The translations under genes and the position numbers were made by a program. Positions 51,758 to 60,896 of a DNA stretch of 64,000 nucleotides are shown here, piece by piece (the stretch's first letter is position 1; each line of letters begins with the position of its first letter). The notes beneath the pieces are model-generated. The model was not told the origin of the DNA, ran no database searches, and saw only the letters and a list, made by a program, of their open reading frames with translations. This stretch comes from Microbacterium sp. MYb62 (GTDB lineage Bacteria; Actinomycetota; Actinomycetes; Actinomycetales; Microbacteriaceae): contig NZ_PCOY01000004.1 in the NCBI RefSeq assembly GCF_002979475.1, positions 124,001 to 188,000 on the forward strand, written 5' to 3'.

Positions 51758-52801
51758 ATGATCGTGATCCCAGAGCATCCGGCAGAGACGTCGACGCGCA
51801 GACGCGAGCCCTCGATGGAAGACGTCGCCCGTGAGGCGGGCGTCTCGGGCCAGACCGTGTCACGCGTCGTGAATGCCAGGGGATACGTCGGCGCCGCCAC
51901 CCGCGAGCGTGTCGAGGCCGCGATGCACAACCTCGGATATCGTCCCAACAGCGCGGCTCGGGCGCTGCGTTCGGGGCGGTTTCGCACGATCGGCGTCGTG
52001 ATGTTCTCCTTCAGCTCCTACGGCAACCAGCGCACGCTCGATGCGATCGCCGTGCGCGCCGCGCAACTCGGCTACGCCCTCACCCTCATCCCCGTGGAGT
52101 CGAGTGCCCGCGAGACGGTTGCCGGCGTTTTCCGGCGACTGGAGGAGCATGCGGTCGACGGGATCATCATCGTGATCGAGGCGCACCAGCTCGACGAGAC
52201 CGACATGGAGATCCCCGAGGCGCTTCCGGTCGTCTTCGTCGACTCGAACCGCGATGCGCTGCACCCGTTCGTCGACACGGACCAGGCGCAGGGGGCGCGG
52301 CTTGCGACCGAGCACCTCCTCGGGCTCGGCCACGATACGGTCTGGCACGTCACCGGTCCGTCGCGCTCGTACTCGGCCGAGCGCCGTCGTGAGGCCTGGC
52401 GGAAGACACTGGAGAAGCACGGGCGTGTGGTGCCCGAGCCGCTGCCGGGGGACTGGTCGGCGGCATCGGGGCACGCCGCCGGCGCGCGCTTGAGGGAGAT
52501 CGACGGGGTCACCGCCGTGTTCGCGGCGAACGACCAGATGGCGATCGGCGTGCTCCGCGCGTTCCGGGAAGCGGGGCGGGACATCCCGGGCGACGTCAGC
52601 CTCGTGGGTTTCGACGGGCTGCCCGACGCCGCGCAGCTGTGGCCGCCCCTGACGACGGTGCAGCAGCACCCGGAGAAGGTCGGCGCGCTCGCGGTGGATG
52701 CGCTGCTCGCCGAGCTCGACGGTGTCGAACGTCAGCAGACGCCACTGGTCGGCACCGAGCTCATCGTGCGGGAGAGCACGGCGGCACCGCGCATGCGCTG
52801 A
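51758..52801 (+). CDS. LacI-family transcriptional regulator of the galactosidase gene
   Basis: A 347-residue LacI-type regulator has a 15-20 residue N-terminal tail before its helix-turn-helix (M-E-D-V-A-R-E-A-G-V-S-G-Q-T-V-S-R-V-V-N). The hinge has N-S-A-A-R-A-L-R-S-G. The sensor domain contains F-A-A-N-D-Q-M-A-I-G-V-L and V-G-F-D-G-L-P. It is divergent from the GH35 beta-galactosidase and probably represses it in the absence of galactoside. Confidence 0.9.
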   Translation: MIVIPEHPAETSTRRREPSMEDVAREAGVSGQTVSRVVNARGYVGAATRERVEAAMHNLGYRPNSAARALRSGRFRTIGVVMFSFSSYGNQRTLDAIAVRAAQLGYALTLIPVESSARETVAGVFRRLEEHAVDGIIIVIEAHQLDETDMEIPEALPVVFVDSNRDALHPFVDTDQAQGARLATEHLLGLGHDTVWHVTGPSRSYSAERRREAWRKTLEKHGRVVPEPLPGDWSAASGHAAGARLREIDGVTAVFAANDQMAIGVLRAFREAGRDIPGDVSLVGFDGLPDAAQLWPPLTTVQQHPEKVGALAVDALLAELDGVERQQTPLVGTELIVRESTAAPRMR

Positions 52802-52804
52802 GGC

Positions 52805-53158
52805 TCAGCGCCAGAGCATCCCCATGCCGGCATTCGCGAGCGTCAGGATTCCGATCAGCCAGAACACGGCGGACGGCACGGCCTCCCCGCGCTTCTGACG
52901 TGCGGTTCCGATGCCCAGCAGGGCGCCGATGATCACCAGGACGACGAGCTTGACGCCGATCTTCACGTAGTTGAGGTCGTACTCGATGCCCCAGGGGGCG
53001 GCGAGGGCGAGGCCGGCGAGGCCGGCGATCGCGAGACCATAGTCCATGATCTTCGTGATCTGGCGCTTGCCGCCGAATGCCTGTGCGGCCCACGCGCCGA
53101 AGAGCACGGCGAAGCCGATGAGGTGGATGAACACGACGACCAGACGCAGAGTCTCCAT
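52805..53158 (-). CDS. Small four-helix membrane protein of unknown function
   Basis: A 117-residue protein has four hydrophobic segments (about 5-27, 42-56, 66-84 and 98-114) and few polar loops. M-E-T-L-R-L-V-V-V-F-I-H-L-I-G-F starts the first helix, which contains a conserved-looking His. The family is found widely in actinobacteria but I know no function. It lies about 50 bases downstream of ribH on the same strand and could be read through from the riboflavin operon. Confidence 0.72.
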   Translation of the reverse strand: METLRLVVVFIHLIGFAVLFGAWAAQAFGGKRQITKIMDYGLAIAGLAGLALAAPWGIEYDLNYVKIGVKLVVLVIIGALLGIGTARQKRGEAVPSAVFWLIGILTLANAGMGMLWR

Positions 53159-53211
53159 ACCCTCACCGTAGGAGCGCGAGGGCGATCTGCGCTAGCAAGG
53201 GCAGGCTGACC

Positions 53212-53685
53212 TCAGCCGCGCAGCTCCCGGGTCACGAGGGCCGTGCGCAGCGCGGCGTCCGCCGCTTCCGCGCCCTTGTCCTCCTTCGAGCCCTCGAGCC
53301 CCGCACGGTCGAGGCCCTGCTGCTCATCGTCGAGCGTCAGCACACCGAATCCGACCGGCTTGCCGGCGTCGAGGGCGACGCGCGTCAGTCCGTCGGTGGT
53401 CGCCGCAGACACGTACTCGAAGTGGGGAGTCCCGCCGCGGATGATCACGCCGAGCGCCACGACCGCATCCGCCCCTCCGGCGAAGGCCGCCTGCGCGGCG
53501 AGAGCGAGCTCGAAGGACCCGGGCACGCGCACCAGTCGGTGCGTGGCCTGCGCCGCGTCGAGCACGCGCTGGGCGCCGGCGATCAGGCCGTTCGAGATCG
53601 TCTCGTGCCACGTTCCGGCGATGATGACGACGTTCAGTCCGCGTCCGTCGATGTTCCCGGTCTCGGGTGCTCCTGCGCCGCTCAT
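53212..53685 (-). CDS. ribH: 6,7-Dimethyl-8-ribityllumazine synthase
   Basis: A 157-residue lumazine synthase, the penultimate enzyme of riboflavin synthesis. It joins the dihydroxybutanone phosphate from RibB with the pyrimidine from RibD. P-G-S-F-E-L-A-L-A-A-Q and G-V-I-I-R-G-G-T-P-H-F-E-Y-V are the family's substrate-binding motifs, the latter with the catalytic His. The start overlaps the ribBA stop by four bases. It is the last biosynthetic gene of the rib operon. Confidence 0.95.
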   Translation of the reverse strand: MSGAGAPETGNIDGRGLNVVIIAGTWHETISNGLIAGAQRVLDAAQATHRLVRVPGSFELALAAQAAFAGGADAVVALGVIIRGGTPHFEYVSAATTDGLTRVALDAGKPVGFGVLTLDDEQQGLDRAGLEGSKEDKGAEAADAALRTALVTRELRG

Positions 53686-54950
53686 CCGTGTTCCTTTCCG
53701 TGGGCGAGCGCCTCTGCGAGTTCCGCTTCGCCGATGATGTGACCCATCCGGTCACGCTTGGTCTCCAGGTACTGGTGGTTGTTGGGGCCGACACCGACGA
53801 TCAGCGGCACCTGCTCGACGACGTCGAGTCCGAGCTCGCGCAGCTGCGCGACCTTGTCGGTGTTGTTCGTCAGCAGCCGCACCTTCGAGACGCCGAGGTC
53901 TGCGAGGATCCCCGCCGCGGCGGCGTAGTCGCGGGCGTCGGCGGGGAGCCCGAGTGCGAGGTTGGCATCGACCGTGTCGAGGCCCTCCTCCTGCAGGCTG
54001 TACGCGCGCAGCTTGTTGATGAGGCCGATTCCCCGTCCCTCGTGCCCACGCATGTAGATGACGATCCCGCCCTCCTTCTCGATCGCGTCGAGGGCGGAGT
54101 CGAGCTGCGGGCCGCATTCGCACTTCAGCGAGCCGAACGCCTCGCCGGTGAGGCATTCGGAGTGCACGCGCACGAGTGCGGTCTCGCCGAGCTCTCCCGA
54201 GACGACCGCGATGTGGTCGGTGCCGGTGACGCGGTCCTTGTACGCGAGGAATCGGAAGGTGCCGTGCGTGGTCGGCACCGTGGCGTCGGCGCGCAGACTC
54301 ACGCGGCGCCCGCGATGCGCGCTCGGCGTCGCCCCCTCGGGGTCGATCTCGTTGAGGTGGGCGATGAGCTGCTCGATCGTGATGACCGGCACTCCATCGC
54401 GAGCGCCCAGCTCGATCAGACCGGGGAGACGCATCATGCTGCCGTCCTCCGCGACGACCTCGGCGATCGCGCCGACCGGCTGGAGGCCCGCGAGCTTCAT
54501 CAGCTCGACGGCTGCTTCGGTGTGCCCGCTGCGCTCACGCACGCCGCCGTCGACCGCCCGCAGTGGCAGGACGTGGCCGGGGCGGATGATGCTGGTCGAC
54601 GTCGAATCCGGGTTCGACAGCACGTTCAGGGTGTGTGCGCGATCGTGGGCACTGATGCCGGTGGTGACGCCGTGGGCGGCATCGACGCTCACGGTGTAGG
54701 CGGTCGAACGGGCATCTTCGCTGGCGGCCACCATCGGCGGCAGGTTCAGGTGATCGGCGAGGTCCGACGGCATCGGGGCGCAGATGAAGCCGGACGACCA
54801 GCGCACGGTCCACGCCACCCACTCGGGCGTCGCGAGCTCCGCCGACAGCACGACATCGCCTTCGTTCTCGCGGTTCTCATCGTCGGCGACGAGGACGGGA
54901 CGCCCGGCGCGCAGCGCCTCCAGGGCTTCGGGGATCGTGGAAAGGCTCAT
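53682..54950 (-). CDS. ribBA: Bifunctional DHBP synthase / GTP cyclohydrolase II
   Basis: A 422-residue fusion. The N-terminal half makes 3,4-dihydroxy-2-butanone 4-phosphate (R-E-N-E-G-D-V-V, S-G-F-I-C-A-P-M, then R-P-G-H-V-L-P-L and R-S-G-H-T-E-A-A). The C-terminal half is GTP cyclohydrolase II with zinc ligands in S-E-C-L-T-G-E-A-F-G-S-L-K-C-E-C-G and M-R-G-H-E-G-R-G-I-G. Together they supply both precursors of riboflavin. The gene overlaps its neighbours on both sides by four bases (ATGA). Confidence 0.95.
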   Translation of the reverse strand: MSLSTIPEALEALRAGRPVLVADDENRENEGDVVLSAELATPEWVAWTVRWSSGFICAPMPSDLADHLNLPPMVAASEDARSTAYTVSVDAAHGVTTGISAHDRAHTLNVLSNPDSTSTSIIRPGHVLPLRAVDGGVRERSGHTEAAVELMKLAGLQPVGAIAEVVAEDGSMMRLPGLIELGARDGVPVITIEQLIAHLNEIDPEGATPSAHRGRRVSLRADATVPTTHGTFRFLAYKDRVTGTDHIAVVSGELGETALVRVHSECLTGEAFGSLKCECGPQLDSALDAIEKEGGIVIYMRGHEGRGIGLINKLRAYSLQEEGLDTVDANLALGLPADARDYAAAAGILADLGVSKVRLLTNNTDKVAQLRELGLDVVEQVPLIVGVGPNNHQYLETKRDRMGHIIGEAELAEALAHGKEHG

Positions 54951-55576
54951 CGCGAGCCTCCTTCCGGTGCGGCGCGGAACGCGAGCAGACGCTCGACGTG
55001 GCGAGCGAGGATGTCGGTCTCCAGGTTCACGCGGTCTCCGACGGCGCGGCCGCCGAGGGTGGTCGCGGCGAGGGTCTCCGGGATCAGCGACACCTCGAAC
55101 CAGGGGGACGGGTCTGTGGGGGCGCTGACGGCGCTCACGGTCAGCGAGGTGCCGTCGACCGAGATCGACCCCTTGTCGACGACGAGCGGGGCGAGATCGG
55201 CGGGCAGGCTGATGCGCAGAACGCTCCACTGGGCGCCGGGGCGGACCTCGACGACCGTGCCGATGCCGTCCACGTGGCCCTGCACGATGTGCCCTCCGAG
55301 CCGGGCGCCGACCGGCATCGCCTTCTCGATGTTCACGCGCGTTCCGATGGTCGCCGATCCGATCGCCGCGACGTCGAGCGTCTGCTTCATCACGTCGGTG
55401 TCGAAGCTGTCGGCGGTCGATCCCACCACGGTCAGGCACACGCCCGAGACGGCGATGGACTCGCCGTGCACGGCATCCTCCGCGGCGCGCGGGGCGCGCA
55501 CGGTCAGACGCCAGCCGTCGCCCGCGGGGGCGATCGCGACGATCTCGCCGATCTCCTCGATGATTCCGGTGAACAT
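54947..55576 (-). CDS. ribE: Riboflavin synthase, alpha subunit
   Basis: A 209-residue protein of two repeated lumazine-binding barrels. It begins with the diagnostic M-F-T-G-I-I-E-E-I-G, has S-V-S-G-V-C-L-T-like V-S-G-V-C-L-T-V in repeat 1 and V-D-G-T-S-L-T-V in repeat 2, and G-G-H-I-V-Q-G-H-V-D between. It dismutates two lumazines to riboflavin. The start codon shares one base with the ribD stop (TGATG). Confidence 0.94.
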   Translation of the reverse strand: MFTGIIEEIGEIVAIAPAGDGWRLTVRAPRAAEDAVHGESIAVSGVCLTVVGSTADSFDTDVMKQTLDVAAIGSATIGTRVNIEKAMPVGARLGGHIVQGHVDGIGTVVEVRPGAQWSVLRISLPADLAPLVVDKGSISVDGTSLTVSAVSAPTDPSPWFEVSLIPETLAATTLGGRAVGDRVNLETDILARHVERLLAFRAAPEGGSR

Positions 55577-56619
55577 CAGGCTGCTCCTTCGTTCTGAGGG
55601 TCGTTCTCTTCCGCGGGGTGCGCGATCGCGAGCAGGTCGGACCCCAGAGGGACCCACTCGTCGATGGTCAGACGGCGCACCTGGTCGATGGAGGCGACGC
55701 CGATGTCGGTGAGGGCGAGCCGCGGGCCGCCGAGCAGCACCGGGGCGATGTAGGCGAGTATCCGGTCGGCGAGGCCGGCAGCGATGAAGGCGCTGGCGAG
55801 CGTCGGTCCGCCCTCCACGAAGAGGCTCTGGACACCGCGGGCGTGCAGTTCTGCCGCGACGACGTGCAGGTCGTGCGTGTCGTAGAAGAGCGGGGTGTGC
55901 GGATGCCGGTGCACCGCGGCATCCGCCGGAGTCGGCCGCGACCCGATCACCACGGGGATCGGCTGGTGCGGCAGCAATGCGTCGCCGTCACGGGCGGTGA
56001 GCGCGGGGTCGTCGGCGAGCACGGTGCCGGTCCCGACGGCGATCGCGTCGGCCTCTGCGCGGCGGCGGTGCACGTCGGCGCGGGCGTCCGATCCGGTGAT
56101 CCACTGGCTCGACCCGTCTGCGGCGGCGGCACGACCGTCGAGGCTCTGCGCCCACTTCACCGTGATGTGCGGGCGGCCGAGCCGCTGGGCCGTGAGCCAT
56201 CCGTCGATCAGGGCGTGTGCGGCGTCCGCCTGCTCGCCCGCTTCGACCTCGACGCCTGCGGCACGCAGTCGTTCCGCTCCGCCGCCGGAGACGACGCCGG
56301 GATCGTCGAGCGCGTAGACGACGCGGGCGATACCCGCCTCGATGAGTGCGAGCGCGCAGGGGCCGGTGCGCCCGGTGTGGTTGCAGGGCTCCAGGGTCAC
56401 GACGGCGGTGGCGCCGCGGGCTTCGCCGGGGACGAGCTTCGAGAGCGCGTCGACTTCGGCGTGCGGGGTGCCTGCACCGTGGTGCCAGCCCTCGGCCATC
56501 ACCTCGCCGTCGGTGGAGAGGATGACGGCACCGACCTGGGGGTTCGCCCCGCGGGGTCCGCGGGCGGCGAGGTGGAGCGCGCGGTCCATCGCGCTGCGCT
56601 CTGCCGCGTTCACTGCCAT
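55576..56619 (-). CDS. ribD: Bifunctional pyrimidine deaminase/reductase
   Basis: A 347-residue enzyme has an N-terminal zinc deaminase (H-A-E-V-D-A-L and P-C-N-H-T-G-R-T-G-P-C) and a C-terminal NADPH reductase domain (V-K-W-A-Q-S-L-D-G-R and F-V-E-G-G-P-T-L-A). It carries out the second and third steps of riboflavin synthesis. GAGGAGG precedes the ATG at 56619. It is the first gene after the FMN riboswitch. Confidence 0.95.
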   Translation of the reverse strand: MAVNAAERSAMDRALHLAARGPRGANPQVGAVILSTDGEVMAEGWHHGAGTPHAEVDALSKLVPGEARGATAVVTLEPCNHTGRTGPCALALIEAGIARVVYALDDPGVVSGGGAERLRAAGVEVEAGEQADAAHALIDGWLTAQRLGRPHITVKWAQSLDGRAAAADGSSQWITGSDARADVHRRRAEADAIAVGTGTVLADDPALTARDGDALLPHQPIPVVIGSRPTPADAAVHRHPHTPLFYDTHDLHVVAAELHARGVQSLFVEGGPTLASAFIAAGLADRILAYIAPVLLGGPRLALTDIGVASIDQVRRLTIDEWVPLGSDLLAIAHPAEENDPQNEGAA

Positions 56620-56684
56620 CCGTCGTCCTCCTCTGAGGCTCCGGGGTGGGACAGGGGTGGCGGAACGGACGCACGGATGCGCCG

Positions 56685-56825
56685 CGTGCTGCCTCCCTTC
56701 CGGACTAGCGAGGTCTCCCTCGCATCACCGTCGGTCCCGGAATTCCACCGGATCGGCATCCCGATCTCTCGAGACGCTCGCGGACTGTCACCGCCGGTTC
56801 GGATTCTCACCGACCCCGGAGCACG
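56685..56825 (-). promoter_or_regulatory. FMN riboswitch (RFN element)
   Basis: On the minus strand the conserved RFN blocks appear in order: GGGGTCGGTGAGAATCC, ACCGGCGGTGACAGTCCGCGA, GGTGGAATTCCGGGACCGAC and TAGTCCGGAAGGGAGG. Stem P1 is CGTGCT (56825-56820) with AGCACG (56690-56685). It lies 65 bases before ribD and should turn the rib operon down when FMN is high. The downstream segment with GAGGAGG suggests control of translation, but I did not find a decisive sequestering helix. Confidence 0.93.
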
Positions 56826-56907
56826 TTGTTGCTCTGAGTGTACTCAACGCGTCTGAGCACATTTCATTCCAAGACATGGATCGGCGCCTACGGGGACACC
56901 GCCGCCC

Positions 56908-57771
56908 TCACTTCAGCAACCGCGAGAGGCGCCGGTCGGCGAGCACCTTGCCACCGGTCTGACAGGTGGGGCAGTACTCGAGTGAACGGTCGGCGAAGAA
57001 CACGCTGCGCACGGTGTCGCCGCAGACGGGGCAGGCCTCGCCGCGGCGTGCGTGCACCTGCATCCCCCGGCGCTTGGCGTCTTTGAGGTCGGCCGGAGGC
57101 TTGCCTGCGGCCTCGGCGACCGCCTCCGTCAGCGTCTCGCGCATCGCCCCGAACAGGCGATCGATCTCGGCGTCGTCGAGCTTTCCGGCGATCGCGTACG
57201 GCGACATGCGTGCGGCATGCAGGATCTCGTCGGAGTACGCGTTGCCGATGCCCGCGATCACGGCCTGGTCGCGCAGCAGTCCCTTGATCTGCATCCGCCG
57301 ATCGTCGAGCAGTGCGGCGAACGCCTCGCGCGTGAACGAGGGGTCGAGCGGATCGGGGCCGAGCCGGGCGATGCCGGGGACCTCCTGCGGATCGCGCACC
57401 ACGTAGACCGCGAGGGACTTCTTGGTCCCCGCCTCGGTGAGGTCGAAACCGCTGCCGTCATCGAGCGCGATGCGCAGGGCGATGGGCGACTTGCCCGGCT
57501 TGATGAGCGTCGTCGGGAGTGCCTCGTACCAGCGCAGCCACCCGGCCTTGGCGAGGTGGAACACCAGGTGCAGATCATCGCCGCAAGAGAGCACGACGAA
57601 CTTCCCGAGACGAGCGGACCCGGTGATCGCGGCGCCCTGCAGCGCGGTGATCGGGGGATCGTAGGTCTTCAACGCCGCGATGGCCGCGACCGTCGCGCGC
57701 GTGATCGTGCGCCCGACGGCGCGCTCGGCGAGGAAGGTGGTCAGGCCTTGGACTTCCGGCATCTCCGGCAT
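56908..57771 (-). CDS. Fpg/Nei-family DNA glycosylase
   Basis: A 287-residue base-excision repair glycosylase/AP lyase. The mature N-terminal Pro2-Glu3 (M-P-E-M-P-E-V) is the catalytic centre of the family. The helix-two-turn-helix has G-I-G-N-A-Y-S-D-E-I-L. A zinc finger near the C-terminus has C-P-V-C-G and C-P-T-C-Q-T-G-G-K. Relatives act on oxidised or formamidopyrimidine bases. Its substrate may differ from canonical Fpg, since the N-terminus reads M-P-E-M rather than M-P-E-L and the sequence elsewhere is divergent. Confidence 0.9.
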   Translation of the reverse strand: MPEMPEVQGLTTFLAERAVGRTITRATVAAIAALKTYDPPITALQGAAITGSARLGKFVVLSCGDDLHLVFHLAKAGWLRWYEALPTTLIKPGKSPIALRIALDDGSGFDLTEAGTKKSLAVYVVRDPQEVPGIARLGPDPLDPSFTREAFAALLDDRRMQIKGLLRDQAVIAGIGNAYSDEILHAARMSPYAIAGKLDDAEIDRLFGAMRETLTEAVAEAAGKPPADLKDAKRRGMQVHARRGEACPVCGDTVRSVFFADRSLEYCPTCQTGGKVLADRRLSRLLK

Positions 57772-57822
57772 GCGTTCATCCTGTCATCGGCCGCCGACAC
57801 TGTCACCCGTCTGCGGTCCCGC

Positions 57823-60165
57823 TCAGGGCGTCCGGTACGCATCCTGATACTGCGCGGGAATCCATCCGTCGGAATCGAGGGTGCGCGCGGCGTGGTCCGT
57901 GAACTGCGATTCGTTGATCAGGAGGTACTCGCGGGGATCGCCGCCGTCGTTCCACGTCGAATCCACGGCCTTCCACTCGCCGTCCACCTTGACATGGTTC
58001 CAGGCGTGGGCGGCGTTCGAGTCCAGCACCGTGCCGCTGACGTAGACCGATTCGAGCCCGGCTTTGCGGATCAGGAGATTGAACGTGTCGGCATATCCGC
58101 CGCAGATTACCATCCGATCGATGAGACCCCCGCGGGCATCGGAGACGCGCATGTCCTCACCGGGGCGGGAGAAGCCCAGCCCCGCATCGAGCTTCTCCAG
58201 TGCGGCGTAGTCGTACTCCATGTGGTCGACGATCCACTGGTTCACTGCCGTGACCTTCTCGGCATCGCTCATCCCGTCCGTGACGGCCTCCGCCACGGCG
58301 GCATCGGCGATGTCCTCGACCTGGTCGCGCACGTCGTCAGTGGTTCGCTCGTTGTAGGCGACGTAGAGTCGGTCTCGATCGGCGCGGAAGGTGTCGACCG
58401 ACATCTTCACCAGGGGGTTCTGGCTGATCGCCTCGATCGCGGCGTCGTTCACATCGGGGTATGCGGCGCTCTCGGTGAACCGGGAGATGTCGATCGACTC
58501 GGTTCCACCGAGCATGTGTCCCGCGATGAACGTGGTGAAGTCGTTGCTGCCGTAGACCTCATGCTCGGAATCGGGAACCTCGGAGACGGGTTCCATCTTG
58601 CGGTAGGCGGCCATCGACATCGACGCGTCCGCGGTGATGACGCGATCGCCCAGCTTGGGGGCCTCCTGCGCGGCGCGGGTGTTGTACGCCTCCGCATTCG
58701 CCACCGACGCGTTCAGCCAGTCCGCCTCCGACATGCCTGCGGGCATCACCGCGGTGATGCGGCCCGTCAGCGTGGTTCCCAGGAGGCTGAAGGGGAATCG
58801 CGCGTACGTGGCGCCGCTTCCGTCCAGGTACCAATACGGCTCGTACTTCACCTCGATCGTCGAGGTGTCGATGCGGATCGGCATCTTCTGCGTGTTGCCG
58901 TTGAGCGTGGTCACCGGGTACCAGATCGGAAGACCGGTGAGATCGCCGGCGTCCACGGGGAAGAGGTCGCGACTCTGCCAGAACGCCTTCTGGAGCGGGA
59001 AGTGACCGATCTGCGAGTCGGCGGGTTCGATCACCATCGGAGTGTGCACACTCTTGTCCGGCGCGATGGCGACTATCGAGAGATTCGCGAGTCGAGCGGA
59101 GGCGTTGTCGAACGATCGGCCGGAGTAGTTGGCGTCGTCGGCGGAGTCCAGCCCGAACAGCTGCAGCTCCCGGTTCACCAGGTATCCGCCCTCCGTCTCC
59201 TCGGAGGGGGTCGACTGCCACGAGGTCTCCGTGGTCTCGGCGATGGCCTCGAAACTGGCGGACGCGGCGTTGATGTCGTCGTCGGAACCGAAGGAGTCGG
59301 TCACCGTCTTCATGATGTAGTACGTGCTGCCTTTGGGCATGCCCTCCGGCTTCTCCCAGGACAGTTCGACCACGCCGGGGGTCTCGTCCGACATCGACGT
59401 GTTCAGCTCGATGGGTTCCAGGCCGTCCTCCTGCGAGGAGGAGATGGTGTGCACGATCGGGGAGTCCAGCTTCTCGCCTGACCGGTCGTACCGCTGGACC
59501 ACGTAGTACTGGTCCATCTCGGTCCAGTACGTGAACCCGTCGGCACCGTCGGAGACCTCGACCTCGCCTGCGCCCAGGTACGTGTTCTCGATCACGCGTG
59601 CGGATTCGGACGACCACGGGTAGGCCTTCGCGTCGCGCGACTGGATCACCGCCTCCCGGTCGTCTTCCCACCAGAGCACGAGCGACGTGGCGGGCGACAC
59701 CTGGAACGCCTTGTCGACGTACACGTCGATGACGCCGTGCGTCCCGGACCACTCGTTGCCCAGCTCCTTGCTGATGGCCTCGGGGTCGACATCGAACGGG
59801 ATGATGAAGTCCTCGTCGACGTCGAGGTACTCGATCGGCGCCCAGGAGTACCCGTTCGCCTCGACGTACCCGCTCTGCGCCCCGCCGTTGAGGGCGTTGA
59901 CGACCACGATTCCGCCGACGACGAGGGCGGCGGCCGCGACGCCGCCGACGACGGAGAACAGAACCTTCCGGCTCTTCCGCGGGGCGACGGCATCCGGGGC
60001 CTCGGCGGTGGGGGTGAGCACGGGGTGCTCACCCTGCGGCACCACGGTCTCGGTGGTCTGGGCTGCCGGCCGGTTGGTGTGCTCCGTCCACTGGCTGCCG
60101 TCCCACCACCGATGGAATCGCGGTTCCTGCGGGTCCGGATACCAGCCTGGTGCGGCAGTGTTCAT
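57823..60165 (-). CDS. DUF2510 membrane protein with extracytoplasmic transglutaminase-like domain
   Basis: A 780-residue protein has an N-terminal DUF2510 module (P-G-W-Y-P-D-P, W-W-D-G-S-Q-W-T-E-H-T). One transmembrane helix follows at about 66-92, then a long extracytoplasmic part. The last 130 residues look like a transglutaminase-type papain-like domain with the triad near Cys688 (V-I-C-G-G-Y-A), His720 (A-H-A-W-N-H-V) and Asp735 (A-V-D-S-T-W-N-D). The region between about 95 and 600 is of unknown fold. A role at the cell surface, as protease or crosslinker, is inferred. Confidence 0.82.
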   Translation of the reverse strand: MNTAAPGWYPDPQEPRFHRWWDGSQWTEHTNRPAAQTTETVVPQGEHPVLTPTAEAPDAVAPRKSRKVLFSVVGGVAAAALVVGGIVVVNALNGGAQSGYVEANGYSWAPIEYLDVDEDFIIPFDVDPEAISKELGNEWSGTHGVIDVYVDKAFQVSPATSLVLWWEDDREAVIQSRDAKAYPWSSESARVIENTYLGAGEVEVSDGADGFTYWTEMDQYYVVQRYDRSGEKLDSPIVHTISSSQEDGLEPIELNTSMSDETPGVVELSWEKPEGMPKGSTYYIMKTVTDSFGSDDDINAASASFEAIAETTETSWQSTPSEETEGGYLVNRELQLFGLDSADDANYSGRSFDNASARLANLSIVAIAPDKSVHTPMVIEPADSQIGHFPLQKAFWQSRDLFPVDAGDLTGLPIWYPVTTLNGNTQKMPIRIDTSTIEVKYEPYWYLDGSGATYARFPFSLLGTTLTGRITAVMPAGMSEADWLNASVANAEAYNTRAAQEAPKLGDRVITADASMSMAAYRKMEPVSEVPDSEHEVYGSNDFTTFIAGHMLGGTESIDISRFTESAAYPDVNDAAIEAISQNPLVKMSVDTFRADRDRLYVAYNERTTDDVRDQVEDIADAAVAEAVTDGMSDAEKVTAVNQWIVDHMEYDYAALEKLDAGLGFSRPGEDMRVSDARGGLIDRMVICGGYADTFNLLIRKAGLESVYVSGTVLDSNAAHAWNHVKVDGEWKAVDSTWNDGGDPREYLLINESQFTDHAARTLDSDGWIPAQYQDAYRTP

Positions 60166-60248
60166 GACTCATCCCCCCGGATGCCTAGGTGCTCGACGTC
60201 TTCAGCAGAGTACTGGATGCTCGGCACGGCGCCGGACATCGGCGTGCG

Positions 60249-60830
60249 TCACTCCGGATCGGCAGGAGAGAGCACGGGCCAGTCCACGGGCGTGCGGTCA
60301 TCCGTCGGCAGCAGCCCGGCGATCCAGCCGTCATCACGGCCGCGCTGGCTGGTGAGAGCGTGGCGCTGCAGGCCCTCGTAGCGGAACCCGAGAGTGCGAG
60401 CGGCGCGGGCGGAGGGGACGTTCCCTGCCACAGCCTGCCAGCGGATGCGGACCAGCCCGAGTTCGGCGAAGCCCCAGTCGATCACGGCGCGACCCGCCTC
60501 CGTGAGATACCCCTTGCCCCGTGCACCGGCCGTCACCCAATAGCCGAGCTCGGCGGAGGCGCCCGTGAAGTGGGTCGCGATGTTGTGCAGACCGATCATG
60601 CCCACGAGTTCCTCGCCGGCGTACATGCCCCAGACGACCTCTGAGCCATCGGCCCACCACCCGGCCACGTGACGAACGAACTCTTCGGCGTCCTCACGGG
60701 TGTACGGGTTCGGCACCGTGGTCCAGCGCGGGATCTCCGGGTCACGGCATGCGTCTGCGATCGCATCGATGTCCGCCTCCGTCGGGGCGCGCAGGATGAG
60801 GCGTTCGGTGGTGAGGGCGACGGATTCCAT
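60249..60830 (-). CDS. GNAT-family N-acetyltransferase (RimJ/RimL type)
   Basis: A 193-residue acetyltransferase. It begins with L-T-T-E-R-L-I-L-R-A-P-T and has the acetyl-CoA site in V-T-A-G-A-R-G-K-G-Y, plus N-V-P-S-A-R-A-A-R-T-L-G-F, typical of the Acetyltransf_3/RimJ-RimL group. The acceptor is unknown. The ATG follows TAGGCT by six bases and lacks a ribosome-binding site, so the message is likely leaderless. It is divergent from mfd. Confidence 0.88.
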   Translation of the reverse strand: MESVALTTERLILRAPTEADIDAIADACRDPEIPRWTTVPNPYTREDAEEFVRHVAGWWADGSEVVWGMYAGEELVGMIGLHNIATHFTGASAELGYWVTAGARGKGYLTEAGRAVIDWGFAELGLVRIRWQAVAGNVPSARAARTLGFRYEGLQRHALTSQRGRDDGWIAGLLPTDDRTPVDWPVLSPADPE

Positions 60831-60842
60831 CCCGACAGCCTA
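60831..60842 (-). promoter_or_regulatory. Leaderless -10 element of the GNAT gene
   Basis: On the minus strand TAGGCT (60842-60837) is followed by GTCGGG and then ATG. Confidence 0.55.
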
Positions 60843-60896
60843 TTTCGGTGAGCACCGTCCGTACCGGGGAGCGGCCGGAGTGTCCGTGGGCGCGAC

